64,000 nucleotides of DNA from JAAYTL01 sp031460505 (lineage in GTDB: Bacteria > Bacillota > Clostridia > Tissierellales > Tissierellaceae), in assembly GCA_031460505.1 (NCBI GenBank), contig JAVKTT010000003.1:1-64000 (forward strand), in the 5' to 3' direction. Below, in pieces: positions 10,054-18,819 of this stretch. Position 1 is the stretch's first letter. Every line of letters begins with the position of its first letter. The notes below the pieces were generated by a model. That model was not told the origin of the DNA, did no database searches, and saw nothing but the letters and a program-made list of their open reading frames with translations. The translations under genes were made by a program, and so were the position numbers.

Positions 10054-12468
10054 TTAAAGTATGCCTCTATAATAATGGCCTTTGGTTATACTTGTATGTT
10101 CTTTAAATTTATTTACAAAATCCCTTGCTTCATTTTCATCAATCTTTGAATGTAGATAATCATAATAAACAGATTGAATTTGTCTAATATTATCTTTCTC
10201 TAGAGTAAAGTCCAGTCTTATACTAGTAATTCCTGCATTCTCAATTGATTTTAGACTATCTAGTACCATTAGTGGAACAGAATTATATATGGTAGAACTA
10301 ACTCCATTTCGACTCATATAGAAATCCATATCCATTCTATCCTTTAAACCGTATCCTTTAGCAAAGTTGCATGTGGCACAGTTTTTATCATCTTTACAAC
10401 CTTTTACTAGTGCCATAGGACAAGTTTTCATTACCATAATAGGCAAATAACCATATACTATTGCTTCAACATCTCTAGTTGAGTTTTTTGTTATATGTTT
10501 TATTTGCTCTAATGTTAGTTCTGGAGATAGTGTAGTACTATTTATTCCTATTTTATTTAAGTATCTCAGTGTATAACGATTAAATATATTTAGTCCAATA
10601 TCTGCGTGTATATCAACATTAAACATCTCTTTTACATACTCAAAAGTACCTATATTAGATACTGAAATACCATCAATCTTGCTTTCAATTGGTTTTATTA
10701 GGTTACCTAATCTTTTAAGTTCATCAGTATAGAGTATCTTCTCTGTCCAAATATAGATCTCTTTACCTCTGTCTTTTAAATCCTGTATAATATCATCTAT
10801 ATCTTCGTAGAAACCTAAATAAACTCTATCAAGCTTATCTTTATTAAGTTGCTCATATTGACTTCTATTGTTGACTAAGATATTTAGTTTATTGTTTGAC
10901 TTAAAATTACTCTTATTAAAATTAAGGATACTATGTTTTTTTGTGTTATATTCTTCTTCAGTAATTATTTGTCTTTTATTATAATTCTTCACAAGTTGAT
11001 TTAACTTATCTATCCCATCTCTTCTTAATTTATTCAGTATGCTCATTGGTAAGAATGAACCATGTTCAAGATTTATTTCTAGATTTGATAGATAATAATT
11101 TGTATCACCTAGCTTGGATAGTTGGTCTTTTATCTTCTCATGATCTAAACTTATTTTTTGCCCTTTTTCAACCTTCGTATCTACGCTTACTTTTACATTG
11201 TAATCTTTGTAATTTAGTTCTAATGTAGGATTCTTGCCTATGCTTAGATCTATTTTCATATCTAGTGGATTGGTTTTTCTGTTTTCTTCATATGATGCTT
11301 TAGCCCTATCAAGAAGCCCTTGGCTTGAAGTCTTATAAACCAAAGAATCCTTTTCTATAAACCCTGGTTTATCTAAAGTAAGTATACTACCTTTCTTTCC
11401 ACTAAATGGTAGTTTTATTCCTTTAAAACCTCCATTTTTAATGGATAGTTCTATTCCATCACCTTTTTCTACATCATCATTAAGCTCGATATAGACTTTA
11501 TACTTATCAGCTCTAATAACTTTTCCTAGTATAATACCCCTATTATCGGGTCTATCATAAGAAATGAAGCTTTTGCCAAAATCGTCAAGAATAATACCCT
11601 TTGTAAATTCACGATTAAATATCTGTGTAATATCTTTTTTATCTTCATCACTTAAAATATCTAAGCCCTTATCTATTACTTTTCTATAATTACTTACAAT
11701 AGTTGCTACATATTCAGGTCTCTTCATTCTTCCTTCAATCTTTAATGAAGTAATACCACTATCTATTATCTTATCTATATGTTCTACAGTGTTTAAATCA
11801 CGGGTGCTAAGTAGGTATTTTTTCTCCCAATCCTTAACCAAATTTCCTTCTTTATCAACTATAGAGTACTGCATTCTACATGGTTGAGCACATCTACCTC
11901 TGTTACCACTTCTTCCACCTATCATACTACTCATTAGGCACTGTCCTGAATAGGATACACATAATGCCCCATGGACAAAGCTTTCCAGTTCAATATCGGT
12001 ATTTGATTTAATATTTTGTATCTCTTTTAAAGGTGTTTCCCTAGCTAAAACAACCCTTGTAAAGCCCATGCTTTCAAGATGTTTTGCACCATAAACATTA
12101 TTTATGGTCATTTGCGTACTACCATGTAATGCTAAATCTGGAAAAATTTCACTAACTAACTTAGCTAAACCAATGTCCTGTACAATAATAGCATCTACAT
12201 CTATTTCATACAGGAACTTAATATAGTCAAGAGTGTCTTCCATCTCTTTATCATCAATTAAAATATTTACTGTCACATAAACCCTCACATCATTTAAATG
12301 GGCATATTCAATAGCCACCTTTAATTCTTCTGAATCAAAGTTGGTTGCATTATGTCTAGCATTAAATAATTTTCCACCTAAATATACTGCATTGGCACCA
12401 TTTTGAACTGCAGCATAAAGAGACTCCATGCTACCTACTGGTGCTAATAACTCAATCTCATTTTTCAC
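10054..12468 (-). CDS. U32-family peptidase / RlhA-type protein with DUF3656
   Basis: 804 residues. It starts L-L-A-P-V-G-S and carries the U32 cysteine cluster region (G-Q-C-L-M-S-S, R-G-R-C-A-Q-P-C-R) around residues 165-195, then a C-terminal DUF3656 portion with further cysteines (K-T-C-P, C-K-D-D-K-N-C-A-T-C-N). E. coli RlhA, the closest characterised architecture, hydroxylates 23S rRNA; whether this copy modifies rRNA is inferred. The frame extends 15 codons into zapA, but GTG at 12468, four bases after the zapA stop and preceded by AAGGAAGGAA, is the likely start. Confidence 0.9.
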   Translation of the reverse strand: MKNEIELLAPVGSMESLYAAVQNGANAVYLGGKLFNARHNATNFDSEELKVAIEYAHLNDVRVYVTVNILIDDKEMEDTLDYIKFLYEIDVDAIIVQDIGLAKLVSEIFPDLALHGSTQMTINNVYGAKHLESMGFTRVVLARETPLKEIQNIKSNTDIELESFVHGALCVSYSGQCLMSSMIGGRSGNRGRCAQPCRMQYSIVDKEGNLVKDWEKKYLLSTRDLNTVEHIDKIIDSGITSLKIEGRMKRPEYVATIVSNYRKVIDKGLDILSDEDKKDITQIFNREFTKGIILDDFGKSFISYDRPDNRGIILGKVIRADKYKVYIELNDDVEKGDGIELSIKNGGFKGIKLPFSGKKGSILTLDKPGFIEKDSLVYKTSSQGLLDRAKASYEENRKTNPLDMKIDLSIGKNPTLELNYKDYNVKVSVDTKVEKGQKISLDHEKIKDQLSKLGDTNYYLSNLEINLEHGSFLPMSILNKLRRDGIDKLNQLVKNYNKRQIITEEEYNTKKHSILNFNKSNFKSNNKLNILVNNRSQYEQLNKDKLDRVYLGFYEDIDDIIQDLKDRGKEIYIWTEKILYTDELKRLGNLIKPIESKIDGISVSNIGTFEYVKEMFNVDIHADIGLNIFNRYTLRYLNKIGINSTTLSPELTLEQIKHITKNSTRDVEAIVYGYLPIMVMKTCPMALVKGCKDDKNCATCNFAKGYGLKDRMDMDFYMSRNGVSSTIYNSVPLMVLDSLKSIENAGITSIRLDFTLEKDNIRQIQSVYYDYLHSKIDENEARDFVNKFKEHTSITKGHYYRGIL

Positions 12469-12472
12469 TCTT

Positions 12473-13042
12473 TTATATTCCTTCCTTTGAATAAGTACTT
12501 GTCTCATCATCAAGCAATCTTATATATTCTGTTAACTCTTTTTTTGTTTCTATCAATTCAATTTGGCTTTTAAAGTTTTTATCTTGAAGAACCTTAAGTT
12601 GTTCTTTAAAATTTTGAATTTCTTCATCTTTAAGCTGAGACTCTTCTTTATATTCTTCTATTTCCTTTAACAAATTATCCCTTTCAGCTTTAATTAAAGA
12701 GAGAGATTCTAAATGTTTTTTAGATTCTGCTTTAAGTTCATTGATTAATTCTTTTGATTTATTAAATTCTAAATCCAAATTATTATATTTCTCAAGAGGG
12801 TCTTTTGCTTTTGCTTTAAGCTCATTTAGTTCTTCTTTTACTCCGTGAAGTTCGTCGGCTATATGTATAGCAGCCAATGTAGCAGCCATCGTTTGACTAA
12901 GTTTATCATTCTTTGAAGCTAGGTTTCTGATTTTTTTATCAACATAGTATGCTAGATCCCTTATGTATTCCTCGTTTTCTTCTCCAACAATTGTAAAGTT
13001 ACGACCATCTATCATTACATCTACGCGTTTTTTATCTGTCAT
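12473..13042 (-). CDS. zapA: ZapA-family cell division protein with extended coiled coil
   Basis: 189 residues; most ZapA proteins are 85-130. The N-terminal ~75 residues match ZapA (V-D-V-M-I-D-G-R-N-F-T-I-V-G, then A-A-L-A-A-I-H-I-A-D-E-L). The rest is one long charged coiled coil. ZapA bundles FtsZ filaments at midcell. Two upstream in-frame ATGs exist, but GGGAGG sits seven bases before the ATG at 13042, so that start is chosen. First gene after the pheT terminator, heading zapA-U32-mutS2-argS. Confidence 0.88.
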   Translation of the reverse strand: MTDKKRVDVMIDGRNFTIVGEENEEYIRDLAYYVDKKIRNLASKNDKLSQTMAATLAAIHIADELHGVKEELNELKAKAKDPLEKYNNLDLEFNKSKELINELKAESKKHLESLSLIKAERDNLLKEIEEYKEESQLKDEEIQNFKEQLKVLQDKNFKSQIELIETKKELTEYIRLLDDETSTYSKEGI

Positions 13043-13100
13043 AACCATACCTCCCATTAAATTATACCTACATTATACTATATATCTTTTAAGAATCCTA

Positions 13101-13130
13101 CAAAAGAATAGGAGTAGATAAATCTACTCC
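13101..13130 (-). terminator. Terminator after pheT
   Basis: GGAGTAGAT/ATCTACTCC stem (13111-13130) with a two-base loop, followed on the minus strand by TATTCTTTT. It begins immediately at the pheT stop codon and separates the phe operon from zapA. Confidence 0.8.
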
Positions 13131-15524
13131 TTAGCTCCTCAACTCTCCACCTAAGTTGTTCTCTAAATCTGAAATAATTAAATCTTGGATTTGATTTACT
13201 TCATTATCAGTTAGAGTTCTTTCATGGGATCTATATAATATGGAGAATGCTATACTCTTCTTGCCTTCCGGTATCTGATTGCCCCTATATATGTCAAATA
13301 TTTCAACATTATCAACAAGGTCCCCACCATGTTTTAAGACAATTTTCTTGATATCTCCAAATAAAACATCCTCATCAACTATTAGCGCAATATCTCTACT
13401 CATAGATGGATATTTTGGTAAAGTCTTATATTTTTTATCAAAGTCAGCTAATTCAACTATTTTTTCAAAATCTAGTTGAGCAATATAAACCCTTTCATCT
13501 ATTTCATAGTTTTCACATACATCCATATGGGTTTCACCAAATATACCTAGATCCGAACCATTCAATAACATTTTTGCAGTTCTACCTGGATGGAATGTAG
13601 GATTGTTTTCTTCTCTTATATACTCGATACCAAAAATGCCAAGTCTGTTTAATAATGTTTCAATGGACTCTTTTAAATAATAAAAATCATCTTTGCCATA
13701 GAAGCCAATAGATAATACTTTTTTCTCACTAGGTAAATTATCTGCTGAATTCGAACTAGGTATAAATGTGTTACCAATTTCAAAGGCATATACACTTTCT
13801 ACACTTCTCTTGTAATTTCTAGCTAATAATTCCATCATAGTCGGTATAAGAGTAGTTCTCATAACACTATAATCCTCGCCCAATGGATTTATCAATCTAA
13901 TATATTCTCTTAACTTACTATCTTCAGGTAGGTTTATTTTATTGTATGCTTTTGGACTTATAAATGAATATGTCATTACTTCATTGTAACCTAAACCTAC
14001 TAAGATTGCTTTTGCCTTATCTTCTAGTACTTTGTTATAAGGTTTTAGTCCTCTAGTTAGCACACCTGTAAGAGGTTTACTTTCAATATTATGGAATCCA
14101 TATAGTCTACCAATTTCCTCGATTAAATCTGCTTCAATATTTAAATCCAATCTATAAGTAGGAATTGTTGCATATATTAGACCATCCTTTAACTCGGATT
14201 TTAGTCCTAATGAGTTTAAGTAATCTAACATTGCTTCTTCACTAATGTTTAAACCAAGAAGCATATTAGCTCTTTCAGGTCTTAACGTAACAATTCTTTC
14301 CTTCTTTACATCTTTATATATATCGATTGATGAATTTACAACTACTCCAGCTCCTATTTGTTCTACTAATTGACAAGCCCTATCTACTGCAAGACTACCA
14401 AGATTAGGGTCAATACCTTTTTCAAATCGATTAGATGCTTCTGATCTAAGTCCAAATTTCTTAGCAGTAAGTCTTACACTTTTTGGATTGAAGTTAGCAC
14501 CTTCAAATAGAACGGCTGTAGTTTTATCAGTTATTTCTGAATCAAGTCCACCCATCACTCCTGCAATTGCAACGGGATTTTTAGTATCAGCAATTACTAA
14601 GTCCGATTCAGATAATTTTCTTTCAACATTGTCTAAAGTAACTAAAGTTTCTCCTTCTTTAGCTTGCCTTACTATAATACGATTTCCCTCTAATGTAGAT
14701 ACATCAAAAGCATGTAATGGCTCACCATATTCAAGCATTACGAAGTTAGTTATGTCTACAATATTATTTATAGGACGCATTCCAGCTTCCATTAGCTTTG
14801 TTTGCAGCCATAGTGGTGATTCTTGGATTTTTACATCCTTAATTACTTTAGCATAATATCTAGGACAATTTTCACTTTCTATCTCAATACTTTCTAAGTA
14901 GTTTGAAATATGATCTTCTTCATGGTTTATTGATATCTTAGGTTCTTCTATTGGAATATTAAATGTTGCAGATGCTTCTCTTGCCATTCCAATAATGCTT
15001 AAACAATCTGGTCTATTTGGAGTTATTTCAAATTCTATAACTTCATCATTTAATCCTAGAATGTCAACAACATCAGAACCTAGTTCTTGCTCTTCGTTGA
15101 ATATAAATATTCCGTCTTTTGTATATTTACTAATAACATTATCATTATAGCCAAGCTCTTTTAATGAGCAAAGCATACCTTCAGACTCAACACCTCTAAA
15201 ATCACTTTTATTGATAACTACGTCTCCAGGTAATTTTGCACCTACTAAGGCAACTGGAACATAAATACCTTCTGACACATTCGGAGCTCCAGTAACTATA
15301 TTTATAACTTTTTCTCCAATATCTATTTTGCAAATCACTAATTTGTCTGCATTAGGATGATTCTCAATTGTTAATATCTTGCCAACGACTACATTTTCAG
15401 CACCTTTATTTAAGGAGTATATTGATTCAACGTGTGATCCTGATAATGTAAGTCCGTCAGCTAATTCTCTTCCAGTCTTATCTGTTTTTATATAATCTTT
15501 TAACCATTTAACAGGTAATAGCAC
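13131..15524 (-). CDS. pheT: Phenylalanine--tRNA ligase beta subunit
   Basis: 797 residues, normal bacterial length. An N-terminal EMAP-like tRNA-binding domain (about 40-150), B3/B4 editing domain (about 210-390), B5 domain, catalytic-like core and C-terminal FDX-ACB anticodon-binding domain (K-Y-P-S-M-S-R-D-I-A near 715) are recognisable. It forms the alpha2-beta2 enzyme with PheS and edits Tyr-tRNA-Phe. GTG start with AAGGAGG upstream. It follows pheS by 17 bp. Confidence 0.98.
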   Translation of the reverse strand: MLLPVKWLKDYIKTDKTGRELADGLTLSGSHVESIYSLNKGAENVVVGKILTIENHPNADKLVICKIDIGEKVINIVTGAPNVSEGIYVPVALVGAKLPGDVVINKSDFRGVESEGMLCSLKELGYNDNVISKYTKDGIFIFNEEQELGSDVVDILGLNDEVIEFEITPNRPDCLSIIGMAREASATFNIPIEEPKISINHEEDHISNYLESIEIESENCPRYYAKVIKDVKIQESPLWLQTKLMEAGMRPINNIVDITNFVMLEYGEPLHAFDVSTLEGNRIIVRQAKEGETLVTLDNVERKLSESDLVIADTKNPVAIAGVMGGLDSEITDKTTAVLFEGANFNPKSVRLTAKKFGLRSEASNRFEKGIDPNLGSLAVDRACQLVEQIGAGVVVNSSIDIYKDVKKERIVTLRPERANMLLGLNISEEAMLDYLNSLGLKSELKDGLIYATIPTYRLDLNIEADLIEEIGRLYGFHNIESKPLTGVLTRGLKPYNKVLEDKAKAILVGLGYNEVMTYSFISPKAYNKINLPEDSKLREYIRLINPLGEDYSVMRTTLIPTMMELLARNYKRSVESVYAFEIGNTFIPSSNSADNLPSEKKVLSIGFYGKDDFYYLKESIETLLNRLGIFGIEYIREENNPTFHPGRTAKMLLNGSDLGIFGETHMDVCENYEIDERVYIAQLDFEKIVELADFDKKYKTLPKYPSMSRDIALIVDEDVLFGDIKKIVLKHGGDLVDNVEIFDIYRGNQIPEGKKSIAFSILYRSHERTLTDNEVNQIQDLIISDLENNLGGELRS

Positions 15525-15541
15525 TTAAAATACCTCCTTAA

Positions 15542-16564
15542 CTAAAATTGTTCTAAAAATCTATTGTCATTTTCAAATAATAATCTTATATCATTGATAC
15601 CATGTTTTACCATAGTGATTCTATCTACACCCATACCAAATGCGAATCCAGTATATTTTTCAGAATCTATACCACAATTTTCTAAAACTTGTGGATGTAC
15701 CATTCCACAGCCCAGAAGTTCCATACTCCAACCTGTGAAATTACATGCAGGACATCCTTCTCCTCTACATTTTATACAAGAAACATCCACTTCAGCACTT
15801 GGTTCAGTAAATGGGAAATGGTGAGGTCTATATCTAGTTTTCATATCCTTACCAAATAATTCCTTGATGAAAATATCCAAAGTATGAATTAGATTTGCCA
15901 TAGAGATATTTTCACCTACAACAAGTCCTTCCAATTGATGAAACATTGGTGAATGGGTATCATCTACATCATCAAATCTGAATGTTCTACCAGCTGATAC
16001 CATCCTTAGTGGAGCTCCTAGTTCTTTCATAGCTCTAATTTGAACTGGAGATGTATGAGTTCTAAGTAATGTATCTTCTGTTATATAAAATGTATCAGAT
16101 AAATCCCTAGAAGGATGGTTTTCTGGTGAATTTAAAGCATTAAAGTTGTTTTCAACAGTCTCGATTTCAGGTCCTAAAATTACTTTGAATCCCATACTAA
16201 TGAATAAGTCTTCTAGCTCATCTATTGTAGCCATTAATGGATGCCTATGTCCTAATCTTTTAGTATTTGATGAAATAGTTATATCAATTTTTTCTTTCTC
16301 TAACTTTTCTTTTTTAGCTTCATCTTTTAGTTGATCTTTTCTAGATTGGATACCATCTTCAATTCTAGCTCTAACTTCATTAGCTATTTGACCAACTATA
16401 GGTCTTTCCTCAGGAGAGAGTTTCCCCATATCTCTTAATATAGCTGTTAGTTCTCCCTTTTTCCCTAAGATTTTAACTCTTAAATCATCTAACTCTTTTA
16501 GATCACTTATATCTTTTAATCTATTGAGTGCCAATTCTTCAATTTCTCGAAGTTTCTCCTTCAT
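15542..16564 (-). CDS. pheS: Phenylalanine--tRNA ligase alpha subunit
   Basis: 340 residues. An N-terminal coiled-coil tRNA-binding arm is followed by the class II catalytic domain: motif 2 around F-R-F-D-D-V-D-D-T-H-S-P-M-F-H-Q-L-E-G, and motif 3 G-F-A-F-G-M-G-V-D-R near the C-terminus. It activates phenylalanine with ATP. GGAGGG lies six bases before the ATG. A promoter lies within 75 bp upstream, leaving no room for a T-box, unlike the other synthetase genes in the window. Confidence 0.98.
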   Translation of the reverse strand: MKEKLREIEELALNRLKDISDLKELDDLRVKILGKKGELTAILRDMGKLSPEERPIVGQIANEVRARIEDGIQSRKDQLKDEAKKEKLEKEKIDITISSNTKRLGHRHPLMATIDELEDLFISMGFKVILGPEIETVENNFNALNSPENHPSRDLSDTFYITEDTLLRTHTSPVQIRAMKELGAPLRMVSAGRTFRFDDVDDTHSPMFHQLEGLVVGENISMANLIHTLDIFIKELFGKDMKTRYRPHHFPFTEPSAEVDVSCIKCRGEGCPACNFTGWSMELLGCGMVHPQVLENCGIDSEKYTGFAFGMGVDRITMVKHGINDIRLLFENDNRFLEQF

Positions 16565-16608
16565 CTTCTTCCCTCCAAAGTACTTAAATCACTGTAACTA
16601 TATCTTCG

Positions 16609-16637
16609 ATTATAGCACCATTTATTTCTTATCACAA
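16609..16637 (-). promoter_or_regulatory. Probable pheST promoter
   Basis: TTGTGA at 16632-16637, 17 bp, then TATAAT at 16609-16614. The -35 overlaps the stop codon of the upstream methyltransferase gene. Confidence 0.55.
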
Positions 16638-17432
16638 ATATATATTTCTACTTCTCATAGCTTCATACATTATTATAGATGCAGCTACACCTGCATTTAA
16701 AGATTCTGCATTTCCAGGCATAGGTATTTTTATTCTTCTTTCAGCTATATCAAGTATTTTAGGATTTACTCCATTAGCTTCATTGCCAATAACACACAAG
16801 AATTTATTATCAAAATCTGCATCGTATAAACTCTTGCCATTTAATGAAGTTGCAAATATATGGAATCCCTTAATCTTTAATTCTTGTAGGGATTCTATAG
16901 AGTTTTTACATATATATAATGGAACTCTAAAAATAGATCCCATCGTAGACCTAACAACTTTAGGATTATATGGGTCCACACAGCCTTCACCAAGTATTAT
17001 TCCGTCCATATTAAAGGCATCAGCTGTACGTATTATGGTACCCATATTCCCAGGATCTTGAACTCCATCAAGAAACAGCATAGATGGCTTCTCCAAGTTA
17101 TCTATTTCATAAAAATCTCTTATATTGAACTCACAAACTGCCAATATCCCTTGAGGATTTTCAGTATCAGAAATACTCTTAAATAATGGATCACTTACTT
17201 TAGCTAGATTATGTAGATTTTTTAGTTCTACATAAAATACTAATCCATCTTTAGACTCTAGGAATTTTTCTGAAATAAAGATACTTTTTATTTTTATTCC
17301 ATTGATTATTGCTTCTTCAATGATTTTTATTCCTTCTATTATGAAAAGTCTATTTTCCCATCTATTCTTTTTTCTATTTAAACTTTTTATCTCTTTAATC
17401 AAAGGATTTTGATTAGAACTTATCTCTATCAT
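16632..17432 (-). CDS. TrmH-family (SpoU) rRNA/tRNA 2'-O-methyltransferase
   Basis: 266 residues. An N-terminal substrate-binding domain (residues 1-100) precedes the SpoU knot domain with its three motifs: L-D-G-V-Q-D-P-G-N-M-G-T-I-I-R-T-A, then C-V-I-G-N-E-A-N-G-V, then I-P-M-P-G-N-A-E-S-L-N-A-G-V-A. These enzymes methylate the 2'-OH of an rRNA or tRNA nucleotide from SAM. It lies between rplT and pheST, a common clostridial arrangement. AGGTGG precedes the ATG. The exact target nucleotide cannot be read from sequence. Confidence 0.92.
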   Translation of the reverse strand: MIEISSNQNPLIKEIKSLNRKKNRWENRLFIIEGIKIIEEAIINGIKIKSIFISEKFLESKDGLVFYVELKNLHNLAKVSDPLFKSISDTENPQGILAVCEFNIRDFYEIDNLEKPSMLFLDGVQDPGNMGTIIRTADAFNMDGIILGEGCVDPYNPKVVRSTMGSIFRVPLYICKNSIESLQELKIKGFHIFATSLNGKSLYDADFDNKFLCVIGNEANGVNPKILDIAERRIKIPMPGNAESLNAGVAASIIMYEAMRSRNIYL

Positions 17433-17444
17433 TTAACCACCTAC

Positions 17445-17477
17445 ATATAAATAAAAGTTCCTTTATCAGGAACTTTT
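17445..17477 (-). terminator. Terminator after rplT
   Basis: AAAAGTTCC/GGAACTTTT stem (17453-17461 with 17469-17477) followed on the minus strand by ATTTAT; it begins four bases after the rplT stop. Confidence 0.8.
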
Positions 17478-17480
17478 ATG

Positions 17481-17831
17481 TTAATTATTCTTTGCGATTT
17501 CAACTAATTTTGCAAAACCTTCTGCATCATGAATAGCCATCTCTGATAGCATTTTTCTGTTTACTTCGATATTTGCTTTTTTTAGACCGCTTATGAATTT
17601 GCTATAGCTCATGCCGTTTGCTCTAGCTGCAGCATTAATTCTAGTAATCCATAATTGTCTAAAATCTCTTTTTCTTTGTTTTCTACCTATATATGCATAT
17701 GTTAGTGATTTCATTACAGCTTGGTTAGCTGGTCTAAATAATTTACTTTTAGCACCATAGTAACCTTTTGCTTGTTTTAATATTTTTTTATGTCTTTTCT
17801 TGGCATTAACGCCTCTTTTTACTCTTGCCAT
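17481..17831 (-). CDS. rplT: 50S ribosomal protein L20
   Basis: 116 residues, the canonical length. The N-terminal basic extension (residues 1-60) and the globular domain (W-I-T-R-I-N-A-A-A-R) match L20. It binds 23S rRNA early in 50S assembly and in Firmicutes represses its own operon by binding the leader. AGGAGG upstream. Third gene of infC-rpmI-rplT. Confidence 0.99.
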   Translation of the reverse strand: MARVKRGVNAKKRHKKILKQAKGYYGAKSKLFRPANQAVMKSLTYAYIGRKQRKRDFRQLWITRINAAARANGMSYSKFISGLKKANIEVNRKMLSEMAIHDAEGFAKLVEIAKNN

Positions 17832-17869
17832 TTGTTGTAATTCCTCCTATATAAAAATAAAATTATCTA

Positions 17870-18064
17870 TTATCTTGGTAGCATTGCATCTATTCTTCTT
17901 TGGTCGCCTTTGCTTACTAAAGAACCTTGTCTAAGAGTTCTAATTCTCTTTGGTGATTTTTTACCAGTTAAGTGACTTTTGTATGCTTTGTATCTTTTTA
18001 ACTTTCCTGTACCAGTTCTTTTAAATCTCTTTGCTGACGCTCTGTGAGTTTTCATTTTTGCCAT
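17870..18064 (-). CDS. rpmI: 50S ribosomal protein L35
   Basis: 64 residues, highly basic, beginning MAKMKTHRASAKRFK, the standard L35 start. It lies between infC and rplT as in most bacteria, with AGGAGG ahead of the ATG. Confidence 0.99.
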   Translation of the reverse strand: MAKMKTHRASAKRFKRTGTGKLKRYKAYKSHLTGKKSPKRIRTLRQGSLVSKGDQRRIDAMLPR

Positions 18065-18082
18065 AAATATATCCTCCTAAAC

Positions 18083-18592
18083 TTACTCTGACTTCGGAGA
18101 TAAAAACATTACCATATTTCTACCTTCCAATTTCGCAGGTTTTTCTATATTTCCATAATCATTTGTTAAGTTTGCAAAGTCGTTTAATACAACTTTACCA
18201 ATCTCAGTGTGTCCCATTTCTCTACCTCTAAATCTTACCGAAACCTTAACTTTGTCTCCACTCTGTAAAAATTCATTAGCTCTTTTCGCTTTTACATTTA
18301 AGTCATGAATTTCAATATTTGGAGTCAATCTAATTTCCTTAACATTAATGACTTTTTGTTTTTTCTTAGCTTCTTTTTCTTTCTTAGTTAACTCATACTT
18401 ATACTTTCCGTAATCCAATATCTTACAGACAGGTGGCTTTGCAGTCGGAGCTACATTGACTAAGTCAAGTTTTCTTTCCTCAGCTATTTCTAAAGCCTTT
18501 CTTATTGGCACAACACCTAGTTGGCTACCGTCTGAATCAATTAATCTTACTTCTCTTTCTCTGATCCCCTCATTAATTTGAAGTTCTTTAAT
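18083..18592 (-). CDS. infC: Translation initiation factor IF-3 (AUU start)
   Basis: 169 residues when read from ATT at 18590-18592, the rare initiator typical of infC that lets IF3 repress its own synthesis. AGGAGGTG lies seven bases before this ATT, and the product then begins I/M-K-E-L-Q-I-N-E-G-I-R, the usual IF3 N-terminus. The in-frame ATG nine codons earlier (18619) lies between the leader terminator and the SD, so translation from it would be poor. N domain: V-R-L-I-D-S-D-G-S-Q-L-G; C domain: V-S-V-R-F-R-G-R-E-M-G-H. It heads infC-rpmI-rplT. Confidence 0.96.
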   Translation of the reverse strand: MKELQINEGIREREVRLIDSDGSQLGVVPIRKALEIAEERKLDLVNVAPTAKPPVCKILDYGKYKYELTKKEKEAKKKQKVINVKEIRLTPNIEIHDLNVKAKRANEFLQSGDKVKVSVRFRGREMGHTEIGKVVLNDFANLTNDYGNIEKPAKLEGRNMVMFLSPKSE

Positions 18593-18770
18593 AAAAAAAC
18601 ACCTCCTAATATATTTCAAAAAATAAAAAAAGCGGGTAAAACTACCCGCTTATACACAACAAAACTAATCTTATTAAATAAGATTTATTTAAACTTTGTA
18701 TAACCTTAAAAGCCACGGCCATAAGGTGAGAAGCGGACACTTCTTCTTGCATCAAGAATATTTAATTTAC
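18593..18770 (-). promoter_or_regulatory. L20-type autoregulatory leader of infC-rpmI-rplT
   Basis: A ~180-nt untranslated leader separates the promoter from the infC SD. It holds the segment GTCCGCTTCTCACC and ATGGCCGTGG (about 18713-18740), which I associate with the Firmicute L20 leader, and ends in an intrinsic terminator at 18622-18650. L20 excess would favour termination. Architecture is seen; the family assignment rests on recognition and operon context. Confidence 0.8.
18622..18650 (-). terminator. Leader terminator (attenuator) of infC operon
   Basis: AGCGGGTA-GTTT-TACCCGCT stem followed by TTTTTTATTTTTT on the minus strand, placed before the infC SD. Confidence 0.88.
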
Positions 18771-18776
18771 TATGAT

Positions 18777-18805
18777 AGTATATGCTATATATCAGACTTT
18801 GTCAA
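18777..18805 (-). promoter_or_regulatory. infC operon promoter
   Basis: TTGACA at 18800-18805, 17 bp, TATACT at 18777-18782. It lies just downstream of the pepV stop codon. Confidence 0.85.
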
Positions 18806-18819
18806 ATATTTTATAAAAA

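Noticed and set aside
16565..16631. T-box in front of pheS
   Set aside because: The gap is only 67 bp and holds no T-box core or terminator.
18593..18619. ATG start for infC nine codons upstream
   Set aside because: It overlaps the SD region of the ATT start and adds residues foreign to IF3.
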